Assembly (NCBI GenBank): GCA_963971225.1
Contig: OZ020269.1
Coordinates: 38,275,264-38,339,263, forward strand
Direction of reading: 5' to 3'
Length of the DNA stretch: 64,000 nucleotides
DNA from: Melieria omissa
Taxonomy: Eukaryota > Arthropoda > Insecta > Diptera > Ulidiidae
Shown here: in pieces, positions 10,478-18,167 of the stretch
How positions within the stretch are numbered: the first letter of the stretch is position 1
How the letters are laid out: every line of letters begins with the position of its first letter
Position numbers and translations under genes: made by a program
The notes under the pieces: generated by a model
The model's input: only the letters and a program-made list of their open reading frames with translations
Database searches by the model: none
What the model was told of the DNA's origin: nothing

Positions 10478-11284
10478 CTACACTGACCGCACCCTTGCTC
10501 GCAGCTGTACCTCTCGAAGTCGTTCGTCTATCTTTCTGTGCATCGAATCTTCCAGACTGTCAACTCGTTTGTTCAAGGACTCATCCAGGTTGTCAACTCG
10601 TCTGTTCAGGGATTCATCCAGGTCGTCGACTCGCTTATCCAAGTGCTCTACCCGCGTCTCCAGGTGCTCGACTTTCCCATTAATCCTGTCTGAGATTTCC
10701 TCCACCTTCTGCTCCAAGCGCGCATAATTTTCCTGAAGCTTGCTGGACGACTCCCGATTTGCATTTTGAAGTTTTGCTGACATTTCCCGATTTGCAGTCT
10801 CGACTTTTGCCGAAATTTCGAGATTCGTAGTTTCCAGCTTCGCTGCCATTTCTCGGTTCGCTGTTTCGACTTTTGCCGAAATTTCGAGATTCGTAGTTTC
10901 CAGCTTCGCTGCCATTTCATGGTTGGAGGTCTCGAACATGCCTTTAAGTGCAACCATTAGCTGGTTCATGTCCAATGCTTGTAGTGGCGCAGCCGCTGCA
11001 GCCGTACTTTGCAGCGACGCAGCAGCAGCAGGCGATTCCTCCACCTTGGCCGACGCCTCTAGTTCTTGCGCTCCGAACTCGTGTACAGTCCAATCGACGC
11101 CTCGTGCCTCACATGCTTCTCGTAAGCGCAACTGCAATTCCACCTTTCCGCCAGCAGTCGGCAAATTCCAGGCAGCCAACTCCCTCTTCAGCTGGTCCAC
11201 CTTCAGCAGCTCGAGTTTAACCATGTCCGTGCTTTTATTTATTTGTTTACTTTCAATTTTCCACAATCCCACTTCTGACACCAA
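10478..11284 (-). CDS. Gag N-terminal half with SAP-like motif, copy 1
   Basis: 268 residues ending at a TAG (10478-10480). Residues about 21-60 contain LKVDQLKREL...GGKVELQLRL, which fits the SAP DNA-binding motif pattern (paired helices with LK..L and G.K..L..R). The rest is mainly coiled coil: repeated AKLETTNLEIS/AKVETANREM blocks, then RVDDLDESLNK-type repeats. After the TAG the same frame continues with APTYDGTTSFDTF, which matches uninterrupted sequence in the relative near 32.3 kb. The listed start overlaps the primer-binding region; an ATG at residue 21 (11222-11224) is more likely the real initiator. Confidence 0.85.
   Translation of the reverse strand: MVSEVGLWKIESKQINKSTDMVKLELLKVDQLKRELAAWNLPTAGGKVELQLRLREACEARGVDWTVHEFGAQELEASAKVEESPAAAASLQSTAAAAAPLQALDMNQLMVALKGMFETSNHEMAAKLETTNLEISAKVETANREMAAKLETTNLEISAKVETANREMSAKLQNANRESSSKLQENYARLEQKVEEISDRINGKVEHLETRVEHLDKRVDDLDESLNRRVDNLDESLNKRVDSLEDSMHRKIDERLREVQLRARVRSV
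11267..11283 (-). other. Primer-binding site, tRNA-Leu type
   Basis: TGGTGTCAGAAGTGGGA on the minus strand, two bases inside the middle LTR. It is complementary to the 3' end of a fly tRNA-Leu (ending ...CTTCTGACA plus CCA) as I recall it. Confidence 0.75.
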
Positions 11285-11285
11285 A

Positions 11286-11697
11286 TGCTACGAATACTAA
11301 GTCTAGTGGGCTGTTACGTATCTCTGGATTGTGTAATTTGAAAATAAAACACAGTCAGTTTCCCACGCAGCCAATTCAAAACCAACCAACAGTCACTTTA
11401 TTATTCACAGTTTTACACTTTACTGTTCGTACACTTAAGTATTTGCTTAATTACTCCGTGCGCCGCATCCGGCTGCCTTTTATACCTGCCAGGCCATCGC
11501 GCAGATCGTTCCCGCACATTCCGGAGTGGACTAAAAGTTTCCATCATTGCCAGGTTGGACTAAAAGTTATTATCGCGGCCGTCGCTGCCAGATTGGACTA
11601 AAAGTTACTATCGCGGCCGTCGTTTCCAGATTGGATTATAGCACGGCACGTAGCGGCAGGGTTGCTTTGCACAGCGACAGACTGTCTCATCGTTACA
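11286..11697 (-). repeat. Middle LTR shared by both gypsy units
   Basis: 412 bp, serving as 5' LTR of the left unit and 3' LTR of the right unit. Its low edge reads TGCTACG like the right-hand LTR, which fits formation by crossing-over between left and right LTRs of two copies. Confidence 0.95.
11478..11484 (-). promoter_or_regulatory. TATA box in middle LTR
   Basis: TATAAAA on the minus strand, same relative position as in the other LTRs. It would drive the left gag/integrase unit. Confidence 0.55.
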
Positions 11698-11765
11698 CTG
11701 TCCACCACTTAGACTTGTTCGTCCCGAACAAGTGCCGAGGCTCCGCTGTGATGAGGCGCCAGACG

Positions 11766-13787
11766 CTACAAGTGGACTACCTTCAGCTTAGCGCCTCTAT
11801 TGCTGCAACGTTGAATCCGGTATACCACGTCGTTAATCCTAGTCACGACTTCGTACGGTCCTTCCCATGACGCTTGAAGTTTCGGAGACAAACCTTTCCT
11901 CCGCTGCGGGTTGTAGAGCATTACCAAATCGCCTTCTTGGAACCCTGCTGAGTTGGCCCGTAGATCGTATCTGGCTTTCGCCTTATCGCTGACCAGTTTG
12001 GTGCGGCCCCTTATAAATTGGTGAATTTCCTCCAGTTCCGCCCGCTTATTGGCCACGTAGTCCGTCTTAGCGCCCCCCGTCGTGCTGACTACGCCGAACC
12101 TCAAGTCAGCGGGTAACCGCAACTCTGTGCCGAACACTGCTCGGGCTGGAGTGAGTGATGGCGTGTCGTGCGGGGCTGACCTATACGCCATCAGGAACAG
12201 GGGGATATGCGTGTCCCAATCCTTTTGATTCCTGCCTACCACTTTCCGCAGGTATTCTTCCAGTGTCCGGTTAAAGCGTTCCACCATGCCGTCGGACTGT
12301 GGGTGCAAAGGCGTGGTACGAGTTTTCTTTATCCCCAGTAGCTCACACACTTCCTTGAATACCACAGACTCGAAATTCCGGCCTTGATCTGAGTGCAATT
12401 CCAACGGAACTCCGAACCGGGCTACCCAGTTGTTTACCAGCTTTTCCGAGACCGTAGTGGCTTCCTGGTTAGGAATGGGGTACACTTCGGGCCATTTGCT
12501 GAAGTAATCCATTACCACCAGCACATATTTGTTGCCTTGAGTGCTAGTTGGGAATGGGCCGGCGACGTCCATAGCAATCCGCTCGAAGGGCGCTCCCACG
12601 TTGTACTGTTGCATGCGGCCTCGAGATTTTCTTGTCGGCCCTTTCGCGGCTGAACATTGGTCGCAGCTCTTAATCCACTCGGCTACAGACTCCTGACATC
12701 CTACCCAGTAGAATCGTCTTTTTATTTTGGCGACGGTTTTGGTGATACCCAGGTGCCCTCCACTGGAGTCGTTATGGTATGCCTCGATGACCTCGTTGAT
12801 TCTGCATTTCGGCACTACCATTAGGGAGTTGCTGGTCCGACCATCCGCGCTCTCCCATTCGCGGTACAGGCATCCTTCTTTCAGTCGCAGACTTTTCCAC
12901 TGTGCCCAGTAAGCCTTAGCGATTGGGCTTTCACCGGCCATCTCCTGCCAGTCTGGGCGTGCGCCTTGCTTCTTGCCTTCGACGATTTTTGCAAGATCCG
13001 CATCCTCACGCTGGTCTTTCCGTAGCCTCTCCGCAGACCACTCTTCCTCTGAAATAACGCTTATCGACCGAACATCCACAATTTGTCCCTCGCTTTCGGC
13101 TCGCGAGTTATGCCTGCACTCGGTTTTGCACGAATGGTGTGGCAGAGCGGCAGCCCTTCTTGGCGACGTCTGTTGTCCGGAACACTTTTCTCGCAGATGG
13201 CAGTCTCGTGATATGTGGCCTTGCTTGCCACATCGCCAGCAACTGACTCCAGATGACACTGCCCGCAGCCCCGCTGGTGCTTCCGAGCTCACTGTCTGGC
13301 TCTGGGTGACACGTCCAGATTGGGCTCGACGCTTTTCTGCAGATGAATGCCGAAAACTTCCTCTCCAGGCCGCCTCATACGTCATCGCGCTGGTCACAGT
13401 CTCCTTAAATGTCGGCTTGCCCATCACCAACGCACTGCGACGTGTCTCCGGATCATGAAGACCTTCAATAAACGCCTCAATCTTCATCCTCTCGAGATCA
13501 TCAGCGCCGAAGGACGGGTAGCACAGCTGTACGAGCCGCTCAATATCTGCTGCATATGTCTGCAGCGCCTCGTTGGCCCTTTGTCTACGATTCTTCAGCT
13601 CGCAATAATACAGCATTTTGTTGTGCTCGTCACTGTATCTGGCTGCCAACGCCCTTATGACGGTGTCGTAATTACCTCTCAAACCTTCCGGAACTGTTTT
13701 TATTACCTCAGCCGCAGGACCTCTTAGAGCCAGTATCAGTCTCCGACCTTTCCTAACATCGGTCCACTGACTCTCCAAAGCAACCAT
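11766..13787 (-). CDS. Gag C-terminus fused to integrase, copy 2 (RT-less)
   Basis: Residue-for-residue the same 673-residue frame as at 8384-10405: capsid-like region, CCHC knuckle (183-196), HHCC (338-378), DD35E residues D407/D467/E503, and GPY module. It sits one 3382-bp period upstream and ends at the same TAG type. Identity at this length means very recent duplication or an assembly effect. Whether the product is cleaved is doubtful because no protease is encoded. Confidence 0.9.
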   Translation of the reverse strand: MVALESQWTDVRKGRRLILALRGPAAEVIKTVPEGLRGNYDTVIRALAARYSDEHNKMLYYCELKNRRQRANEALQTYAADIERLVQLCYPSFGADDLERMKIEAFIEGLHDPETRRSALVMGKPTFKETVTSAMTYEAAWRGSFRHSSAEKRRAQSGRVTQSQTVSSEAPAGLRAVSSGVSCWRCGKQGHISRDCHLREKCSGQQTSPRRAAALPHHSCKTECRHNSRAESEGQIVDVRSISVISEEEWSAERLRKDQREDADLAKIVEGKKQGARPDWQEMAGESPIAKAYWAQWKSLRLKEGCLYREWESADGRTSNSLMVVPKCRINEVIEAYHNDSSGGHLGITKTVAKIKRRFYWVGCQESVAEWIKSCDQCSAAKGPTRKSRGRMQQYNVGAPFERIAMDVAGPFPTSTQGNKYVLVVMDYFSKWPEVYPIPNQEATTVSEKLVNNWVARFGVPLELHSDQGRNFESVVFKEVCELLGIKKTRTTPLHPQSDGMVERFNRTLEEYLRKVVGRNQKDWDTHIPLFLMAYRSAPHDTPSLTPARAVFGTELRLPADLRFGVVSTTGGAKTDYVANKRAELEEIHQFIRGRTKLVSDKAKARYDLRANSAGFQEGDLVMLYNPQRRKGLSPKLQASWEGPYEVVTRINDVVYRIQRCSNRGAKLKVVHL

Positions 13788-13859
13788 CTCGAATTGTAAT
13801 GTGAATGTGTCAAACGACGTAGTACCATCATAGGTAGGCGCTTCTATGGCGAAACTTTC

Positions 13860-14666
13860 CTACACTGACCGCACCCTTGCTCGCAGCTGTACCTCTCGAA
13901 GTCGTTCGTCTATCTTTCTGTGCATCGAATCTTCCAGACTGTCAACTCGTTTGTTCAAGGACTCATCCAGGTTGTCAACTCGTCTGTTCAGGGATTCATC
14001 CAGGTCGTCGACTCGCTTATCCAAGTGCTCTACCCGCGTCTCCAGGTGCTCGACTTTCCCATTAATCCTGTCTGAGATTTCCTCCACCTTCTGCTCCAAG
14101 CGCGCATAATTTTCCTGAAGCTTGCTGGACGACTCCCGATTTGCATTTTGAAGTTTTGCTGACATTTCCCGATTTGCAGTCTCGACTTTTGCCGAAATTT
14201 CGAGATTCGTAGTTTCCAGCTTCGCTGCCATTTCTCGGTTCGCTGTTTCGACTTTTGCCGAAATTTCGAGATTCGTAGTTTCCAGCTTCGCTGCCATTTC
14301 ATGGTTGGAGGTCTCGAACATGCCTTTAAGTGCAACCATTAGCTGGTTCATGTCCAATGCTTGTAGTGGCGCAGCCGCTGCAGCCGTACTTTGCAGCGAC
14401 GCAGCAGCAGCAGGCGATTCCTCCACCTTGGCCGACGCCTCTAGTTCTTGCGCTCCGAACTCGTGTACAGTCCAATCGACGCCTCGTGCCTCACATGCTT
14501 CTCGTAAGCGCAACTGCAATTCCACCTTTCCGCCAGCAGTCGGCAAATTCCAGGCAGCCAACTCCCTCTTCAGCTGGTCCACCTTCAGCAGCTCGAGTTT
14601 AACCATGTCCGTGCTTTTATTTATTTGTTTACTTTCAATTTTCCACAATCCCACTTCTGACACCAA
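13860..14666 (-). CDS. Gag N-terminal half with SAP-like motif, copy 2
   Basis: Same 268 residues as the copy at 10478-11284, with the same SAP-like N-terminus, coiled-coil repeats and the same in-frame TAG (13860-13862). The stop is therefore either older than the duplication or copied by it. It lies next to the outermost 5' LTR and is the first unit to be transcribed. Confidence 0.85.
   Translation of the reverse strand: MVSEVGLWKIESKQINKSTDMVKLELLKVDQLKRELAAWNLPTAGGKVELQLRLREACEARGVDWTVHEFGAQELEASAKVEESPAAAASLQSTAAAAAPLQALDMNQLMVALKGMFETSNHEMAAKLETTNLEISAKVETANREMAAKLETTNLEISAKVETANREMSAKLQNANRESSSKLQENYARLEQKVEEISDRINGKVEHLETRVEHLDKRVDDLDESLNRRVDNLDESLNKRVDSLEDSMHRKIDERLREVQLRARVRSV
14649..14665 (-). 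other. Primer-binding site, tRNA-Leu type
   Basis: Same 17-base site as at 11267-11283, two bases from the 5' LTR edge. Confidence 0.75.
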
Positions 14667-14667
14667 A

Positions 14668-15079
14668 TGCTACGAATACTAAGTCTAGTGGGCTGTTACG
14701 TATCTCTGGATTGTGTAATTTGAAAATAAAACACAGTCAGTTTCCCACGCAGCCAATTCAAAACCAACCAACAGTCACTTTATTATTCACAGTTTTACAC
14801 TTTACTGTTCGTACACTTAAGTATTTGCTTAATTACTCCGTGCGCCGCATCCGGCTGCCTTTTATACCTGCCAGGCCATCGCGCAGATCGTTCCCGCACA
14901 TTCCGGAGTGGACTAAAAGTTTCCATCATTGCCAGGTTGGACTAAAAGTTATTATCGCGGCCGTCGCTGCCAGATTGGACTAAAAGTTACTATCGCGGCC
15001 GTCGTTTCCAGATTGGATTATAGCACGGCACGTAGCGGCAGGGTTGCTTTGCACAGCGACAGACTGTCTCATCGTTACA
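14668..15079 (-). repeat. Upstream (5') LTR of gypsy array
   Basis: 412 bp, followed by the duplicated target GTAC at 15080-15083. It has the same internal elements as the other LTRs. Confidence 0.95.
14860..14866 (-). promoter_or_regulatory. TATA box in 5' LTR
   Basis: TATAAAA on the minus strand in the outer 5' LTR. This is the expected main promoter of the array. Confidence 0.6.
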
Positions 15080-15766
15080 GTACAAATGGCTACAATGAAA
15101 ATAAATATATGTGTAAAAATATTGGAACAACCAAGACGCATTAAGAAAGTATTAATAAGTGGAAAACTATTGCCACAATTTTGTGCTAATTATCAAAGAA
15201 AAAAGTTTAATCAGTTCTGGTGCTGCAACTACCTATTGAATTTGCCTTGGCGATAGATTTGCCAAATCAAACACCATTTCAATGTGCACGAGCAAAGCCA
15301 AGCTGGCTTGCTGCGGAAAGCAACAACATTGCGCGTTGTTGTCGAGATGAGAAAACCATCGAATCTATGCGTGTACATCAATTCGCGCTTACTCTCTCGG
15401 TTCCCTTTACATTTTCCTCACCTTTGTTGCTTCCCGCCCGCGTCTGAAATGAAATCGCAAAATTATTTCAGATGCGCCTTCTGTATACTGTTTATTCTGT
15501 GATATCACTTAGCTGCGCATATTTGCGCGAATGGAAGTTATTGGCAGTTTTCGGTGAAGACTTGAGTGCAAATTCGCGATATTTTTACAGTTTGGTTGAA
15601 GGCCAATAGCAATCGGTCAAATAATGCTCTGCTGGTAATGGAAAAATTTGTTGAAGATAGCGTCGGAAAATCAATTACGATTACCATTATAACACTTCGT
15701 TCAATAATGTGTGTGACTAACTAATTAAAACACATTTTTTTGCCAACATTTTTATTCATCAACATA

Positions 15767-16496
15767 CCAGGTGTATAAGCTTAAATCCGCTGTTTTTTAG
15801 TAATAAAAACACATTTGTTTTGTATAAAAAGCACTTTCCCTCGCTAGCAATACATTTTTCCCATCTCTCGAGCAATTTGTGAATACCACGCCAAAAGAAT
15901 TCCTTTTCTTTCGAGGCAAACCACTCGTCCAGCCATTTTCGTACGTCTTCGTAAGAATCGAAGTGCTGTTCTGCGAGTGCGTGGCCCATCGACGAAAACA
16001 GGTGATAGTCAGAAGGAGCCAGGTCTGGTGAATAAGCGGGGTGGGGTAACACCGATCTCTTGCGTTTTGGATTCTCGAAATAAATCCATTTCTCATCGCC
16101 AGTCACCACACGATGCAGAAATGACTTTCTTTTTTGTCTGGCAAGCAAGATTTCGCATGTGTTTTGGCGTCGCTCCATCTGCTCCATCTGTTGTTTCCGA
16201 TAAAGCACTGTCACCATAGGCTTCCACAAGCATTCGATGTGATTCGGCAGCCGATTTCTTTAAATTGAAGCAGAAAAGCAGAGCTTCCCGCATATGCTCT
16301 TTTTTTGGCACAAAACTAGACATGATTACACAAAGAAAAATGTATGTTGTTGTATGAAATCGCTTATGATGTGCACTGATTGATGTGAACAGATGTCGAG
16401 CTTATACAAAAACAGTAAGACATTTCCATAGTAGCTGGTAATACGCTCACTAACGTCATCTATGAGCAAACAGCGGATTTAAGCTTATACACCTGG
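15767..16496 (-). mobile_element. Internally deleted mauritiana-type mariner (nested)
   Basis: The inverted repeats begin CCAGGTGTATAAGCTTAAAT at 15767, mirrored to 16496, with TA at 15765-15766 and 16497-16498. It is 730 bp against about 1.28 kb for a complete element. It sits inside the last codons of the irritans transposase. Confidence 0.93.
15790..16323 (-). pseudogene. mauritiana-type transposase with large internal deletions
   Basis: The N-terminus MSSFVPKKEHMREALLFCFNL and ESHRMLVEAYG are typical of the mauritiana (Mos1) subfamily. After a gap and frame change come TCEILLARQKRKSFLHR and VTGDEKWIYFENPKRKRS (first Asp), then directly LPHPAYSPDLAPSDYHLF (third Asp), with the second Asp region deleted. 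The C-terminal WLDEWFASKEKEFFWRGIHKL follows. The usual stop is lost and the frame runs to the terminal repeat. No active enzyme can be made. Confidence 0.9.
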
Positions 16497-17929
16497 TAGT
16501 CCCCTTTTAGGCAGATACAATCATTCCAACGCTTTTCCAATCTTTCGATACCGCCTTTGTAGAACGATTTTTCTTTGCCTTCAAAATAGGCGTTAGTTTC
16601 GGCGATTACTTCATCATTGGAGCCTCTTTTTGACGTCTGCGAAGAGCCAGTATTCGCTGGGGGCCAGATCTGGAGAATACGGGGGATGAGGAAGCAATTC
16701 GAAGCCCAATTCATGCATTTTTGCCATCGTTTTCATCGACTTGTGACACGGTGCATTGTCTTGGTGAAACAACACTTTTTTCTTCTTCATATGGGGCCGC
16801 TTAATCGCGATTTCTTCTTTCAAACGTTCCAACAACGCTATATAATAGTCGCTATTGATTGTTTTCCCTTTCTCAAGATAGTCGATGAATATTATTCCGT
16901 GCACATCCCAAAATACTGACGCCATAACCTTGCCAGCCGATGTTTGTGCCTTTGGACGCTTTGGGCGGCTTTCACCGGTTGCATGCCACTCAGCAGACTG
17001 CCGATTTGACTCTGGAGTGAAATGGTGGATCCATGTTTCATCCATTGTGATGTACCGACGCAAAAACTCCGACTTGTTGCGCGTAAACATGTCCAAACAG
17101 CTCTTTGAATCATTGATTCGTTGTTGTTTTTGCTCCGGCGTGAGCAAACGCGGCACCCATTTCGAAAACACCTTTTTCATAACCAAATGTTCGTGTATTA
17201 TGGTGTGTACACTGCCTGCTGATATCTTTAGAATGTCAGCAATCTCCCCCACTTCCACTTTACGGTCGGACATAATGATTTTCAGTGTTTTTTCAACGTT
17301 TTCCGGAATAACAGCGTCATTTGGCCGTCCAGTAGATGGAATGTCATCGGTGTCTGTACGACCACGTTTGAATTCGGCATACCAATAACAAATGGTTCTT
17401 TTTGATGGAGCAGAGTCCGAATAATGTTTTTCAAGCCATTCCTGGCATTGAACAGTATTTTTTTTCATTAAAAAACAATGATAAATCAGCACACGGAATT
17501 GCTTTGAATTCATTTTTTTTGAAAACTCAAAAGTAGTGTCACTTAAAGCACTGTAACTTGTAAACTAATGGTCGGATTGACATATAATTTTGACAGTAAG
17601 CCTAAAAAGGTTTACAATTTCGAAAAAAAATGATTGATTTAGTATTAGTGCCGCCATCTATGTGCCAGTCACACACATTATTGAACGAAGTGTTATTCGA
17701 AATAGAGGGGTTAATGGGTTTCGACAGTACACTTTGATTTTTTTTTCGTACAGAACCAAAAGTTGACAAGCTTACTACTTCAATTGTACGGGAGGCGCCC
17801 TCTGGAGGTGACTTTTTGAACTTAAAGAATTTTGTATTTTTGGCATTCAGGAATGTTGACGATTTTTTAATAAATCATTCAAATCGGTTTAGTACTTTCC
17901 CAGATACGATGTTTCCTCGCTTACTTTAC

Positions 17930-18167
17930 TACATTTACAAGTGTGAAGCCAGTTCCATTGAAAAATACTAGTTTTGTATGGTAGCCACCTTAAGAGTTGG
18001 ATATAGTGGTTAGGTGTGCATAGAAAAAACTTTCGGAAGAGAAAATAAATGGGGGCCAGTCTTACATATGGTACATCTGGAATCAACCTGAGAGCAGCGG
18101 GAGCCCACTTTCTAAAAACGATGTTTTTGTATGGGAGCCTCATGAAAGGTTGGAGATAGGGGGTAGG
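17930..18167. repeat. Degenerate tandem repeat, LINE target
   Basis: Two units of about 155 bp share TTTTGTATGG-AGCC, a GGATATAGTGGTTAGG / GGAGATAGGGGGTAGG block and a following GAAAAACTTTCGGAAGAG-like block. The second unit is split by the LINE at 18168-19978 and continues at 19994-20040. Confidence 0.6.

Larger units (their letters stand above)
7904..15079 (-). mobile_element. Ty3/gypsy tandem array: LTR-internal-LTR-internal-LTR
   Basis: Three 412-bp LTRs lie at 7904, 11286 and 14668, an exact 3382-bp period, with two internal regions that read the same wherever I compared them. The outer edges read TG...CA in the inserted orientation, and the target GTAC is duplicated (7900-7903 and 15080-15083). 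Coding is on the minus strand, so the 5' end is at 15079. Each internal region has a tRNA-Leu-type primer site, gag, and a frame joining the gag zinc knuckle to integrase. Protease, RT and RNase H are absent, so any movement would need enzymes in trans. A fuller relative sits at 27841-33688. Confidence 0.95.
7500..15501 (-). mobile_element. MITE of about 822 bp, split by a gypsy insertion
   Basis: The left end CACAGAACAAACAATATACAG (7500) and right end CTGTATACTGTTTATTCTGTG (to 15501) are inverted repeats of about 33 bp with few mismatches. The 7-bp sequence ATATCAC flanks both ends (7493-7499 and 15502-15508). Subtracting the gypsy array and its duplicated GTAC (7904-15083) leaves 822 bp. 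The superfamily is unclear; a 7-bp duplication is unusual, and a decayed 8-bp hAT-type duplication is possible. Confidence 0.78.
15752..17513 (-). pseudogene. irritans-type mariner transposase, near complete but broken
   Basis: The frame from Met at 17513 (MNSKQFRVLIYHCFL) runs 299 residues: two HTH regions, WVPRLLTPEQK, MDETWIHHFTPESNRQSAEW (first Asp), HQDNAPCHK (second Asp), and YSPDLAPSEYW. The third catalytic residue is Glu where mariners have Asp; DD34E versions of mariner are reported as inactive. A frameshift with a small deletion follows near 16620, then EVIAETNAYFEGKEKSFY...LKGDY continues. The nested mariner interrupts the Tyr codon of GDY. Across it the host resumes with VDE and stop at 15752-15754, the usual irritans ending. 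Confidence 0.9.
15692..17693 (-). mobile_element. irritans-type mariner interrupted by another mariner
   Basis: The ends ACACTTCGTTCAATAATGTG (15692) and its mirror (to 17693) form inverted repeats of about 27 bp, with TA at 15690-15691 and 17694-17695. Without the nested element (15767-16496 plus its TA) about 1270 bp remain, the normal size of a complete mariner. It encodes one transposase on the minus strand. Confidence 0.93.

Noticed and set aside
7904..15079. Two independent gypsy insertions side by side
   Set aside because: There is one middle LTR and only one pair of GTAC duplications, which two separate insertions would not produce.
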